A stretch of DNA of 64,000 bases from Microbacterium aurantiacum. GTDB taxonomy: Bacteria > Actinomycetota > Actinomycetes > Actinomycetales > Microbacteriaceae. Position numbers and translations under genes: made by a program. Below are positions 54,096 to 63,035 of the stretch, in pieces (the stretch's first letter is position 1; every line of letters begins with the position of its first letter). The stretch covers positions 992,001 to 1,056,000 of the forward strand of contig NZ_JAJPDW010000001.1 of the NCBI RefSeq assembly GCF_021654035.1. The letters run 5' to 3'. The notes beneath the pieces were generated by a model that was given only the letters and a program-made list of their open reading frames with translations, was not told where the DNA came from and made no database searches.

Positions 54096-57000
54096 TGGGC
54101 TTCAACAACCCCGGCGTCCCGTGGTCCGAGATGGAGCGGGTGCTGAGCGGCCGACGGCGTCCCGGCACGCGGCCGCCCGGCGCCGACGGGGGCGACAGCC
54201 CCGCCTGGTCGCACAAGCGCGATTCGTACGTCGCGCAGGGTATCGAGCGACCGGCCGAGACCATCCCGTACGCCGAGCTGCACGCGCACTCGTCGTTCTC
54301 GTTCCTCGACGGCGCCTCCTCGCCCGAGGAGCTCGCCGAGGAGGCCGAGCGCCTGGGGCTCCACGCGCTCGCCGTAACCGACCACGACGGCTTCTACGGC
54401 ATCGTCCGCTTCGCCGAGGCCGCCGAGACCCTGCAGCTGAAGACGGTGTTCGGATCCGAGCTGTCGCTCGGCCTCCCCGGCCCTCAGAACGGGCAGCCCG
54501 ACCCGACCGGGCAGCACCTCCTCGTCCTCGCCCGCGGGGAGGAGGGTTACCACCGGCTGGCGTCGGCGATCACCCATGCGCAGCTGCGCGGCGGCGAGAA
54601 GGGGCGCCCGCAGTACGACCTCGACGAGCTGTCCGCGCTCTGCCGGGAGGGCGACGGCGCGCACTTCGCCGTCCTCACCGGATGCCGGAAGGGCACCGTC
54701 CGCCACGCGCTCGCCGAGGAGGGCCCGGCAGGCGCCGCCCGCGCCCTCGACGACCTCGTCGCCCTGTTCGGGGCCGACAGCGTCCACGTCGAACTCATCG
54801 ATCACGGGAACCCCCGCGACTCCCGCGACAACGACGTGCTCGCCGGACTCGCGCGCGAGCGCGGGCTGCCGCTGCTGGTGACCAACAACGTCCACTACGC
54901 GGTGCCGCAGCGTCAGCTCCTCGCCGCCGCCGTCGCCGCGGTCCGCGCCAACCGGGGGCTCGACGAGATCGACGGATGGCTCCCCGCCCACGCCGGCGCG
55001 CACCTGCGGTCGGGGCTGGAGATGAGCGAGCGCTTCGTCCGGTATCCCGACGCCGTCGCCCGCACGGTCACCCTCGCCGATGAGCTGGCGTTCCCGCTGC
55101 GTCGCGCCAAGCCCGCGCTGCCGAAGCTCCCCGTCCCCGAGGGGCACACCCCCATGTCGTGGCTGCGGCACCTCGTGTGGGAGGCGGTGCCGCGGAAGTA
55201 CCCCGACCTCCCCGCCGAGGATGCCGCCCGCATCGACCGCGAGCTCGCCGTGATCGAGACGAAGGACTTCCCCGGCTACTTCCTGATCGTCTACGGCATC
55301 GTGCAGGAGGCCCGGCGCCGCGGCATCCTGTGCCAGGGGAGGGGATCGGCGGCCAACAGTGCCGTCTGCTACCTGCTCGACATCACCGCCGTCGACGCGA
55401 TCGCGTACAGGCTGCCGTTCGAGCGGTTCCTCTCGAGCCTCCGCGACGAGGAGCCCGACATCGACGTCGACTTCGACTCGGACCGGCGCGAGGAGATCAT
55501 CCAGTGGGTCTATGCCACCTACGGGCGCGACCGCGCGGCGCAGGTGGCGAACGTCATCCAGTACCGGCCGAAGAACGCCGTGCGCGACATGGCGAAGGCG
55601 CTCGGGCACTCGCCGGGTCAGCAGGATGCCTGGTCGAAGCAGGTCGAGCGGTGGGGCGCGTCGCTCGAGTCGACGCAGGGGCACGACATCCCGGATCAGG
55701 TCATCGAGTTCGCCGGTGAGCTGCTGAAGGCACCGCGGCACATGGGCATCCACTCCGGCGGCATGGTGCTCACCGATCGGCCCGTGGGGGAGGTCGTGCC
55801 GATCGAGCACGCCCGCATGGAGAACCGCACGGTGATCCAGTGGGACAAGGACGACGCCGCGTGGATGGGACTGGTGAAGTTCGACCTTCTCGGGCTCGGG
55901 ATGCTCGCCGCTCTGCAGTACTGCTTCGACATGATCCGCGAGTCGACGGGGGAGGTGTGGGAGCTGTCGACGCTGCCGAAGGAGGAGGCGGCGGTGTACG
56001 ACATGCTGTGCCGTGCCGATTCCATCGGGGTGTTCCAGGTCGAGTCGCGCGCGCAGATGGGGCTGCTGCCGCGCCTGCAGCCGCGGCAGTTCTACGACCT
56101 CGTCATCGAGATCGCGCTGATCCGCCCGGGGCCCATCCAGGGTGGCGCGGTGCACCCGTTCGTGCGGCGGAAGCTCGGGATGGAAGAGGTGACCTATCCG
56201 CACGAGAAGCTGAAGCCGGTGCTCGAGCGCACGCTCGGCATCCCGGTGTTCCAGGAGCAGCTGATGCAGATGGGCATGGCCGTCGGCGGGCTCAGCGGAG
56301 AGGATGCCGATCTGCTCCGCCGCGCGATGGGGTCCAAGCGCGGGGTGGAGCGCATCGAGTCGCTCAAGACGAAGCTGTACGAGGGGATGGCGGCGCACAA
56401 CCTCGTGGGTGATGCGGCGGATGAGATCTACACGAAGATCCAGGCGTTCGCGAACTTCGGGTTCGCCGAATCGCACTCGCTGTCGTTCGGGCTGCTGGTG
56501 TACGCGTCGTCGTGGATCAAGCTGCACTACCCGGCGGCGTTCCTCGCCGGGCTCCTGCGCGCCCAGCCGATGGGGTTCTACTCGCCGGCGTCCCTCGTCG
56601 CCGATGCCCGCCGCCACGGGGTGGAGGTGCGCCGCCCCGACCTCCACGCGTCCCGGGTGACCGCGGTGCTGGAGCCCGTCGTCGACCCGCCGGCCGTCGC
56701 GGTCGCGATGGCGCCCTCGGCGCCCGCCCCGCCCGTCGCCCCGACCGGCCGAGACTCCTGCACCCACCGCCTGCAGCCGCCGGTGGAGGTGTTCGATCCG
56801 ACCGCGCCGGTCGAGGACGAGGCGCACCGGCGCGACGGCAACCTCGCCGTCCGCCTGGGCCTGGCAGGAGTGAAGGGCATCGGTGCCGCCGTCGCCGAGC
56901 GGATCGTCGCCGCGCGTGACGCGGAGGGTCCGTTCCGCGATCTCCGCGACGTCGTCCGCCGCACCGGGATCACCGCCGCCCAGGTCGAGGCGCTCGCCAC

Positions 57001-57547
57001 CGCGGGCGCGTTCGAGTGCCTCGGCATCACGCGGCGCGAGGCGATCTGGATGGCGGGCTCGGCCGCGCAGGACCGCGCCGAATACCTCCCCGGTTCGATG
57101 GTGTCGGTGCAGCCGCCGCTGTTCGCCGACCAGTCGAGCTACGACATCCTCGCCGCCGACCTGTGGGCGACCGGCATCTCCACCGACGACCATCCGCTCG
57201 CGCACTACCGGTCGGCGCTGGATGCCCGCGGGGTGCTCACCTCCCGCGAGATGCGCACCCACGAGACCGGGCGCCGGGTCGAGGTCGCGGGGCTCGTCAC
57301 GCACCGGCAACGCCCGGCGACGGCATCCGGGGTGACGTTCCTCAACCTCGAGGACGAGCACGGCGTGGTCAACGTCATCTGCTCGGTCGGGGTGTGGAAC
57401 CGTCACCGCCGCGTCGCCCGCGATGCGCCGGCGCTCATCGTGCGAGGGATGCTGGAGCGCTCGCCGGAGGGCGTGACGAACCTCCTCGCCGACCGGTTCG
57501 AAGACCTGCGGGTGGGGGTGGTGCACGCCTCGCGCGACTTCCGGTGA
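54095..57547 (+). CDS. dnaE2: Error-prone DNA polymerase DnaE2
   Basis: A 1150-aa C-family polymerase for damage bypass. Order: PHP domain (YAELHAHSSFSFLDGASSPEEL, AVTDHDGFYG); catalytic core with CQGRGSAANSAVCYLL, the two catalytic acids in EEPDIDVDFDSDR and a third in LVKFDLLGLGML; tandem HhH (AGVKGIGAAVAERIVAARD); OB fold (RVEVAGLVTHRQRP). An Ala/Pro-rich insert sits near residue 870. ATG 54095 overlaps imuB by one base, giving tight coupling. Induction by LexA release is expected. Confidence 0.96.
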   Translation: MGFNNPGVPWSEMERVLSGRRRPGTRPPGADGGDSPAWSHKRDSYVAQGIERPAETIPYAELHAHSSFSFLDGASSPEELAEEAERLGLHALAVTDHDGFYGIVRFAEAAETLQLKTVFGSELSLGLPGPQNGQPDPTGQHLLVLARGEEGYHRLASAITHAQLRGGEKGRPQYDLDELSALCREGDGAHFAVLTGCRKGTVRHALAEEGPAGAARALDDLVALFGADSVHVELIDHGNPRDSRDNDVLAGLARERGLPLLVTNNVHYAVPQRQLLAAAVAAVRANRGLDEIDGWLPAHAGAHLRSGLEMSERFVRYPDAVARTVTLADELAFPLRRAKPALPKLPVPEGHTPMSWLRHLVWEAVPRKYPDLPAEDAARIDRELAVIETKDFPGYFLIVYGIVQEARRRGILCQGRGSAANSAVCYLLDITAVDAIAYRLPFERFLSSLRDEEPDIDVDFDSDRREEIIQWVYATYGRDRAAQVANVIQYRPKNAVRDMAKALGHSPGQQDAWSKQVERWGASLESTQGHDIPDQVIEFAGELLKAPRHMGIHSGGMVLTDRPVGEVVPIEHARMENRTVIQWDKDDAAWMGLVKFDLLGLGMLAALQYCFDMIRESTGEVWELSTLPKEEAAVYDMLCRADSIGVFQVESRAQMGLLPRLQPRQFYDLVIEIALIRPGPIQGGAVHPFVRRKLGMEEVTYPHEKLKPVLERTLGIPVFQEQLMQMGMAVGGLSGEDADLLRRAMGSKRGVERIESLKTKLYEGMAAHNLVGDAADEIYTKIQAFANFGFAESHSLSFGLLVYASSWIKLHYPAAFLAGLLRAQPMGFYSPASLVADARRHGVEVRRPDLHASRVTAVLEPVVDPPAVAVAMAPSAPAPPVAPTGRDSCTHRLQPPVEVFDPTAPVEDEAHRRDGNLAVRLGLAGVKGIGAAVAERIVAARDAEGPFRDLRDVVRRTGITAAQVEALATAGAFECLGITRREAIWMAGSAAQDRAEYLPGSMVSVQPPLFADQSSYDILAADLWATGISTDDHPLAHYRSALDARGVLTSREMRTHETGRRVEVAGLVTHRQRPATASGVTFLNLEDEHGVVNVICSVGVWNRHRRVARDAPALIVRGMLERSPEGVTNLLADRFEDLRVGVVHASRDFR

Positions 57548-57597
57548 GCTTCGCGCGGTCTCGGCCACAATGGTGCGAGAGACGCGGGAGGCACATC

Positions 57598-58086
57598 ATG
57601 ATCGGATACGCCGTGGTGGTGATCGCGCAGACCATCGTTCTGCCGATCGTGTCGGGTGCGGTGGAGCTGGCCGTCGCCGGCGGCGACCCCCTGCTGGTGT
57701 TCGCGAAATGGTGGGTGTTCTGGGGTGTCGGCACCCGACTGCTGCTCGCGGGACTCACCCAGGTCTCGGGCAAGGGGGCGACGACCCGAATCCTCGGCGG
57801 GACCACCCCGTCGGTCCAGGAGACGCAGCTCACCCGCGAACTCGGGGTCGCCAACATCGCGATGGGGACGGCCGGGCTCCTCGCGCTCGTGCCCGGGTGG
57901 GCGCTGCCCGTCGGCATCGCGGGCGCGCTCTTCCTCCTCTTCGCCGGTCTCATGCACGTGACGAAGACGGGGAAGAACCCTCAGGAGCAGGTGGCGACAT
58001 GGACCGACCTCATTGTCGGGGTCGCCGTGCTCGTGCCCGCGGTCATCGTCCTCATCCGAATTCTTGCCGGGGGTGCGACCTCGTGA
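57598..58086 (+). CDS. Four-span membrane protein, 162 aa
   Basis: Predicted spans at about 3-23, 33-52, 83-103 and 105-122, plus one near the C-terminus (LIVGVAVLVPAVIVLIRIL). Motifs such as WWVFWGVGTRLLLAGLTQ are conserved-looking, but no family is recognised. ATG 57598 follows GGGAGG. It overlaps the hydrolase gene by GTGA, so the two act or are made together. Confidence 0.8.
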   Translation: MIGYAVVVIAQTIVLPIVSGAVELAVAGGDPLLVFAKWWVFWGVGTRLLLAGLTQVSGKGATTRILGGTTPSVQETQLTRELGVANIAMGTAGLLALVPGWALPVGIAGALFLLFAGLMHVTKTGKNPQEQVATWTDLIVGVAVLVPAVIVLIRILAGGATS

Positions 58087-58892
58087 GCGCGTCACCGACC
58101 GACCCTCGCATCGACCCGTTCTCCGTCGACATCGATGGCACGACTCTGCGCGGCAGCGTCTTCCGGGCGGATGCCGCACACGCGGGCCCCCGCCCCGTCG
58201 CCGTCTTTTTCCACGGGTTCGGCGGCACCCGTGTCGAGGCCTCTCGCATGTTCGTCGCGCAGGCGCGGCGGCTCACCGCCGCGGGCATCACCGTCGTCAC
58301 CTACGACCGCGCGGGGCATGGGGAGAGCGACGGGGAGTTCTTCGACACCACGGTGTCGGGCGACATCCGCGCCGCCCATCGGGTGCTCGAGGTCGTCCGC
58401 GCACTCCCCGATGTCGACGGCGATGATCTGCATTTCCTCGGCATGAGTCTCGGCGCCGTCATCGCGTCGGTCGTCGCGGCCGAGCAGCAGTCGATCCGCC
58501 CCGTCCGGTCGCTGACGATGTGGTCGACGGCGGCGGTGTTCGTGGACGAGATCCGCTCCGGCCACCTCCAGGGGATGCCGCTCGACACCCTCGACACGGT
58601 CGGCTGGTTCGACTTCCACGGCATGCGGCTGGGACCCGCGATGCGCGCCGACGCGGTCGCGTTCGACCCGTACGGTCGCGCCGCCGCCTTCGCGGGGCCG
58701 GCGCTCCTGCTTCACGGCACCGATGACTTCATCCCACGCACCTACGCTGAGCGTTACGCCGCACAGGAAGTCTTCGGCGACCGTGCCGAGGCGATCGTCG
58801 TCGAGGGCGCCGACCACGGGTGGGAGCAGCTGCCGCAGCGCGACGAGCTCCACGACCGCACCACGGCGTTCATCACCGCCCACGCGGGGTGA
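58083..58892 (+). CDS. Alpha/beta hydrolase
   Basis: A 269-aa serine hydrolase. Oxyanion region FFHGFGGTRVEASRMF; nucleophile Ser in FLGMSLGAVIASVV; acid Asp in LLLHGTDDFIP; catalytic His in EGADHGWEQLP. It resembles the BAAT/FrsA-like or Xaa-Pro-type small hydrolases; the substrate is not clear. GTG 58083 overlaps the preceding membrane protein gene by 4 bases. Confidence 0.87.
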   Translation: MSASPTDPRIDPFSVDIDGTTLRGSVFRADAAHAGPRPVAVFFHGFGGTRVEASRMFVAQARRLTAAGITVVTYDRAGHGESDGEFFDTTVSGDIRAAHRVLEVVRALPDVDGDDLHFLGMSLGAVIASVVAAEQQSIRPVRSLTMWSTAAVFVDEIRSGHLQGMPLDTLDTVGWFDFHGMRLGPAMRADAVAFDPYGRAAAFAGPALLLHGTDDFIPRTYAERYAAQEVFGDRAEAIVVEGADHGWEQLPQRDELHDRTTAFITAHAG

Positions 58893-58910
58893 CCGGCGAG
58901 CGCTCTCGAA

Positions 58911-59303
58911 TCACCCCGTGAGCTGAGCGACGATCTCGGCGCGGTCTGTCGTGCCGGCGACCTCGGTGATGCGCCCGTTCTGCACCCGCAAGAAGACGTA
59001 TTCCGCGACGTTCACATGACGTCGGGTGGCGGCGATGCCGCGGAAGATCCCCGTGTGCGTGCCCGTTCCGCGCAGGTGCACGGCGATCCGGTCGTCTTCG
59101 ATGACGACGAGGATGCGGCGCCACTGCCAGTCCGGAAACCCATGGAACAGATCGGCGAGGTCGTCGATGAACGCATCGGCGCCGCCCGGAAGATGCGCCC
59201 GCCGCACGCCGGCATCGACGAACCCACGAACCTCGTCCAGGTCGTGCCGGTTGCAGGTGTCGAGGAAGTCGGCGTACCACTCGCGCAGCTCCCACGATTC
59301 CAT
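58911..59303 (-). CDS. SnoaL-like (NTF2-fold) protein
   Basis: A 130-aa cone-shaped alpha+beta barrel protein of the ester cyclase/SnoaL group. ELREWYADFLDTCNRHDLDEVRGF at the start, then DDLADLFHGFPDWQWRRILVV and GIFRGIAATRRHVNVAEYVFL, where SnoaL polyketide cyclases carry ligand-pocket residues. There are no polyketide genes nearby, so a general hydrolase or binding role is more likely. It converges on the hydrolase gene with an 18-bp gap. Confidence 0.82.
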   Translation of the reverse strand: MESWELREWYADFLDTCNRHDLDEVRGFVDAGVRRAHLPGGADAFIDDLADLFHGFPDWQWRRILVVIEDDRIAVHLRGTGTHTGIFRGIAATRRHVNVAEYVFLRVQNGRITEVAGTTDRAEIVAQLTG

Positions 59304-59323
59304 CGGGCCATTATCCCCGCAGG

Positions 59324-59863
59324 TCAGTCCGCCATCGCCGCGAGCAGCGCGGCCGCCCGTGCGGCCCGATCGCCAGTGATCTCGACGACCCGTGTGGTGC
59401 GGGGGACCAGCTCCGCTTCGTCGACCAGATCGAGCAGAGCGGCATCCGTCGCCTCACGCAGTTCGAGGTCTTCGTCCTCGCCCGGACGGATGCCGTCGCC
59501 CTCGGCGAGGGGAAGGATCACCAGCAGGTCGACGGCGCGCAGAGCGCTCGCCGTCATCTGCCGCGCACGCTCGATCGCCTCGTCGGATGCTGTGCCCCGA
59601 CCGAGCTCGTCGACGGCGGCGAGATACGCGAGGAAGTCGAGCGGGCCGCGTTCGGCGATGAGGTCGGCGGGCGGATCGTCCTCGAGCCGATCGGCGGCGA
59701 CGCGCAGCTGCTGGAGGAACATCGCCGGGCCCGGCTGGTCGAACCGCTCGTCGAGCAGCTCGAACGGGTCCGGCAGCACCGCGTAGTCCGGAAGGGCCGC
59801 AGCCACGTCGGCGATGAGTGTGCTCTTGCCGCTGGCGTGCGTTCCCGAGACCACGATGCGCAT
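59324..59863 (-). CDS. P-loop ATPase/kinase-like protein
   Basis: A 179-aa nucleotide-binding protein starting MRIVVSGTHASGKSTLIADV (Walker A GTHASGKST). A DRGPLDF-like AERGPLDFLAYLAAVDE segment and VDLLVILPLAEGDGI (Walker B) follow. This pattern is that of NadR/thymidylate-kinase-like AAA_28 proteins. The substrate is unknown. ATG 59863 is chosen; the long upstream open frame overlaps the opposite SOUL gene and is spurious. Confidence 0.83.
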   Translation of the reverse strand: MRIVVSGTHASGKSTLIADVAAALPDYAVLPDPFELLDERFDQPGPAMFLQQLRVAADRLEDDPPADLIAERGPLDFLAYLAAVDELGRGTASDEAIERARQMTASALRAVDLLVILPLAEGDGIRPGEDEDLELREATDAALLDLVDEAELVPRTTRVVEITGDRAARAAALLAAMAD

Positions 59864-59959
59864 GCCGCACTGTAGCGCGAGATCGCGACACCCGAAGTGC
59901 GCCCGAGGTCGCCCGTCAAGACCCCTGCCCGGGGCATCCGTCGGGCGTACCGTCGCAGC

Positions 59960-60535
59960 ATGACCGAGCAACAGCCGTACACCGTCGTCCGCGAGGAGCA
60001 GGAGTGGGAGCTGCGCAGCTACCCGCCGCACGTGGTTGCCGAGACCACGGTGAGCGGGGTGTCGTTCGAAGACGCCGGCAACCGCGCGTTCGGCCGCCTC
60101 GTCGGCTACATCAAGGGTGACAACGTCTCGCGGCAGTCGATCGCGATGACCGCGCCGGTCGTGCAGGGGCGCTCGCCGCAGACGTCCGAGAAGATCGCGA
60201 TGACCGCGCCGGTGGTCCAGACCGGAGACGATGACGAGGGCTTCGTCGTCGCGTTCGTGCTTCCCGCCGAAATCAAGGAAGCGGATGCCCCGGTCCCGAC
60301 CGATTCGCGCGTGACGATCCGGACGGTTCCCGAGCGACTCGTCGCCGCCACCACGTTCTCGGGTCGTTGGACCGAGGAGTCGTACGCTGAGCACCGCGAC
60401 GATCTCTTCGCGCGCGTCCGCGAGGCGGGCTTCGAACCGGCGGGCGAGCCGCAGTTCGCCCGGTTCAACGCCCCGTTCATCCCGTGGTTCCTCCGCCGCA
60501 ACGAGGTGCTGATCGACGTGGCCCCGGTCGGCTGA
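59960..60535 (+). CDS. SOUL-family heme-binding protein
   Basis: A 191-aa SOUL/HBP protein. It begins YTVVREEQEWELRSYPPHVVAET and contains two copies of the IAMTAPVV motif (RQSIAMTAPVVQ and EKIAMTAPVVQT), which is diagnostic; then FSGRWTEESYAEHRDDL and NAPFIPWFLRRNEVLI near the end. Family members bind heme or tetrapyrroles with moderate affinity. ATG 59960 is the family-like start. It diverges from the P-loop gene. Confidence 0.9.
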   Translation: MTEQQPYTVVREEQEWELRSYPPHVVAETTVSGVSFEDAGNRAFGRLVGYIKGDNVSRQSIAMTAPVVQGRSPQTSEKIAMTAPVVQTGDDDEGFVVAFVLPAEIKEADAPVPTDSRVTIRTVPERLVAATTFSGRWTEESYAEHRDDLFARVREAGFEPAGEPQFARFNAPFIPWFLRRNEVLIDVAPVG

Positions 60536-60571
60536 GCCCGCCCTCTCCTCGGCGGCCCGGCGACCCTGATC

Positions 60572-60601
60572 TTGCACACCCTCGCGCCGGCCTCGTAGGC
60601 T
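60572..60601 (+). promoter_or_regulatory. Promoter of the ABC-F leader transcript
   Basis: A -35 TTGCAC (60572-60577) and -10 TAGGCT (60596-60601) with an 18-bp spacer. A start site 6-7 bases beyond the -10 would coincide with the GTG of the upstream ORF at 60608, so that ORF would be translated leaderlessly. Confidence 0.65.
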
Positions 60602-60607
60602 CGACGC

Positions 60608-60628
60608 GTGCATTTGTACTTCCTGTGA
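60608..60628 (+). CDS. Leader peptide MHLYFL (upstream ORF)
   Basis: GTG-CAT-TTG-TAC-TTC-CTG-TGA encodes six residues, M-H-L-Y-F-L. It has no Shine-Dalgarno and its GTG falls at the predicted transcription start. It lies 141 bases before the ABC-F ATG. Short aromatic/Leu peptides ahead of ABC-F resistance genes act as ribosome-stalling sensors of antibiotics; this is inferred here from position and make-up. Confidence 0.65.
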   Translation: MHLYFL

Positions 60629-60769
60629 CGGCTGACTGAGGCCCACTGCGCTCGTTGAGTTATCCGAGCTTGCGGCGGCCGCTCGTCATCGACCCCGTAC
60701 GGGTCGCCGTCATTCTGCGCGCGCTCGCGCGACCCGCGAAGCGGCGCACATCATCGCCGAGGAATACGA
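60629..60769 (+). promoter_or_regulatory. ABC-F leader, candidate attenuator region
   Basis: This 141-base untranslated stretch contains the hairpin GACCC (60691)/GGGTC (60701), a self-complementary run CGCGCGCTCGCGCG near 60717-60730, and a ribosome site GAGGAAT just before ATG 60770. The paired segments could switch between terminating and permissive folds according to the position of a ribosome on the upstream ORF. No clear T-tract is present. Confidence 0.5.
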
Positions 60770-62407
60770 ATGCCCACCCTGACCACCCCTCTCCCTGCGC
60801 GCCATCGCGCGCAGCTCATCGCCTCCGACATCTCCGTCATCCGCGGAGCCACACCCGTCCTCGCCCACCTCGACCTCACGGTCACGCCTACGTCGCGTGT
60901 CGCGATCGTGGGGGAGAACGGGCGCGGCAAGTCCACGCTCCTGCACGTCCTCGCGGGTGCGCTCACGCCCGACGGGGGATCGGTCCAGCAGCTCGGCACG
61001 CTCGGTGTCGCCGAGCAGGAGATGCCGGCGGGAGACGACCGCACCGTCGGTGACGCCGTCGCCGAGGCGATCGCCGCGGCGCTCGCGGCACTCGACGCCC
61101 TCGATGACGCGGCGACCGCTCTCGCGGCGGGAAACGCCGACGCCGACGACCGTTACGCCGCAGCTCTCGAGCACGCTGAGGCCCTCGACGCGTGGGACGC
61201 GGAGCGCCGCGTCCAGATCGCGCTCGAAGCACTGGACGCCGAAACTGACGCGACGGTGCGCCTCGACGATCTCTCCGTCGGCCAGCGCTATCGGGTGCGC
61301 CTGGCGTGCCTGCTCGGCGCGGACGACGACTTCCTGCTGCTCGATGAGCCGACGAACCATCTCGACCGGAGCGGGCTGGAGTTCCTGACGGCGAAGCTGC
61401 GCTCGCGGACCGGAGGTGTGGTCGTCGTCACGCACGACCGCGCCCTCCTGTCCGACGTCGCCGACACCATCGTCGACCTCGACCCGACCCCCGACGGTCG
61501 GGCGCGGGTCTACGGCGACGGCTACGTCGGCTACCGCGCGGGTCGACGGGCCGAGCGCGAGCGCTGGGAGCAGGATTACGAGCGGCAGCAAGCCGAGATT
61601 GCGCGGCTGCAGGACGACCTCACTGCCGCGCAGAACCGGCTCGTCTCCGGCTGGCGTCCGGATAAGGGTACGAACAAGCACGGTCGCGCTACGCGTGCGG
61701 GCGGGCTGGTGCAGAGCGTCCGGCGGCGGCAGGAACAGGTGGATGCGCACCGCATCACGGTTCCCGAACCGCCGTTGCAGCTGCGGTTCCCTCACCTCGC
61801 CACGCGCACGGGTGCCGCGCTTCTGACGGTCGAAGCCGTGTCCGTCGCCCACCGTCTGCCGCATCCGGTGTGCTTCGCCCTGTCGCACCGCGGACGCCTC
61901 GTGGTCACCGGACCCAACGGCGCGGGAAAGTCCACCCTGCTCGCCGTGGTGGCCGGCGATCTCGCGGCGGATGCCGGGACCGTCCGTCGTCCCGCCGACG
62001 TACGCCTCGGGTTCCTCCGGCAGGAGACCGCGCTCACACCCGACGCCCGCGTCAGCGACCTCTTCACCGACCATGTCGATGCGCTCGTCGCGAGCGGGGT
62101 CATTCCGGCGAACGCCGCGCTCGGGCTCTCACAGCTCGGGCTCCTGCACGCCCGCGAGACGGGCAAACGTGTCGGCGAGCTGTCGATGGGGCAGCAGCGC
62201 CGTCTCGAGCTGGCGCTTGTCCTCGCCGGCCGGCCGCACGTGCTTCTTCTCGACGAGCCGACGAACCATCTGTCGATCGCGCTCGTCGATGAGCTGACGG
62301 ATGCCCTTCAGGCGACGGATGCCGCGGTCATCGTCTCGAGCCACGATCGGCAGCTTCTCCGCGACGTCGCCGACTGGCCGGCGCTGCAGCTGGGCGACGT
62401 GACATGA
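60770..62407 (+). CDS. ABC-F ATPase, ribosome-protection type
   Basis: A 545-aa soluble protein with two ATPase domains and no membrane spans. NBD1: Walker [10 protein letters not shown], signature LSVGQRYR, Walker [15 protein letters not shown]2: Walker [10 protein letters not shown], signature LSMGQQRR, Walker [12 protein letters not shown]. The interdomain linker (about 255-330; [29 protein letters not shown]) is the arm that enters the ribosomal exit site in antibiotic-resistance ABC-F proteins. Housekeeping EttA-like roles are possible, but the short-uORF leader favours drug-induced ribosome protection (macrolide, lincosamide or similar). Confidence 0.88.
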   Translation: MPTLTTPLPARHRAQLIASDISVIRGATPVLAHLDLTVTPTSRVAIVGENGRGKSTLLHVLAGALTPDGGSVQQLGTLGVAEQEMPAGDDRTVGDAVAEAIAAALAALDALDDAATALAAGNADADDRYAAALEHAEALDAWDAERRVQIALEALDAETDATVRLDDLSVGQRYRVRLACLLGADDDFLLLDEPTNHLDRSGLEFLTAKLRSRTGGVVVVTHDRALLSDVADTIVDLDPTPDGRARVYGDGYVGYRAGRRAERERWEQDYERQQAEIARLQDDLTAAQNRLVSGWRPDKGTNKHGRATRAGGLVQSVRRRQEQVDAHRITVPEPPLQLRFPHLATRTGAALLTVEAVSVAHRLPHPVCFALSHRGRLVVTGPNGAGKSTLLAVVAGDLAADAGTVRRPADVRLGFLRQETALTPDARVSDLFTDHVDALVASGVIPANAALGLSQLGLLHARETGKRVGELSMGQQRRLELALVLAGRPHVLLLDEPTNHLSIALVDELTDALQATDAAVIVSSHDRQLLRDVADWPALQLGDVT

Positions 62408-62417
62408 CCTGCTGGCG

Positions 62418-62453
62418 GGCGGGGCCGCTCACACCCGCGCGAGCGGCCCCGCC
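62418..62453. terminator. Bidirectional hairpin terminator
   Basis: GGCGGGGCCGCTC (62418-62430) pairs perfectly with GAGCGGCCCCGCC (62441-62453) over 13 bp with a 10-base loop. It lies at the convergent ends of the ABC-F gene and the P-loop gene and includes the last codons of the latter (stop at 62429). Confidence 0.85.
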
Positions 62454-62989
62454 ACCCACGCCCGCACCTCGCGCGGAGTCCGCAGCCGCACGATCGCGAG
62501 GTCGGGCCGTTCGTCCGCAAGCCGCACGGGGAGCGCGTCGTACTTCTTCCTCGTCCGCACAGCCCACCGCACGATGTGGTCGCGTTCGGTGAGGATCGAG
62601 CGCAGCGGGGGCTCGACGTTGCCGTTCCACAGCTCCTCGCGCCGCATCCGACGTCGCACGGTCCGGCGCACCACGCGGGGGAGTGTCACCCGGAAGAACG
62701 GCAGGTCGAGCCAGACGAGCAGGTCGGCGTGCGCGGTGAGGGTCGGACGCGCGGCCCGATACTGCCACTCGGTCACCCACGTGGGGGCCTGAACCAGCGT
62801 GCGAACGTCGTCGAGAAAGGCATCCCGTGGAACCCAGTTCGGCCCGTGGTACAGCCCGTCGATCTCGGTGTGCGGCGCGTCGATGACCGACGCAATCTGC
62901 CGGGCGAGGGTCGTCTTCCCGGCCCCGGACACCCCCGCGACCAGCACCCGGCGGGGTCGGATCGGCAGGGGATCGTCGAAGGCCAGCAC
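62429..62989 (-). CDS. P-loop kinase-like protein (adenylate-kinase/FlaR type)
   Basis: A 186-aa protein with Walker A VAGVSGAGKTTLARQIA, TEIDGLYHGPNW after it, and the WVTEWQYRAARP plus DLLVWLDLPFFRV segments typical of the topology-modulation/shikimate-kinase-like group. A basic lid RRTVRRRMRREELW follows. The substrate is unknown. ATG 62989 is used. Its 3' end is inside the shared terminator with the ABC-F gene. Confidence 0.83.
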   Translation of the reverse strand: MLAFDDPLPIRPRRVLVAGVSGAGKTTLARQIASVIDAPHTEIDGLYHGPNWVPRDAFLDDVRTLVQAPTWVTEWQYRAARPTLTAHADLLVWLDLPFFRVTLPRVVRRTVRRRMRREELWNGNVEPPLRSILTERDHIVRWAVRTRKKYDALPVRLADERPDLAIVRLRTPREVRAWVAGPLARV

Positions 62990-63035
62990 GCCTCGATCCT
63001 ACGAACCGTCCGCCCGCCAGGCCGCCGCCCACGGG

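Noticed and set aside
53516..57568. A 1350-codon open frame antisense to imuB and dnaE2
   Set aside because: It mirrors the codon periodicity of dnaE2 in high-GC DNA, has no recognisable domains and is extremely Arg/His-rich; the sense frame has full polymerase motifs.
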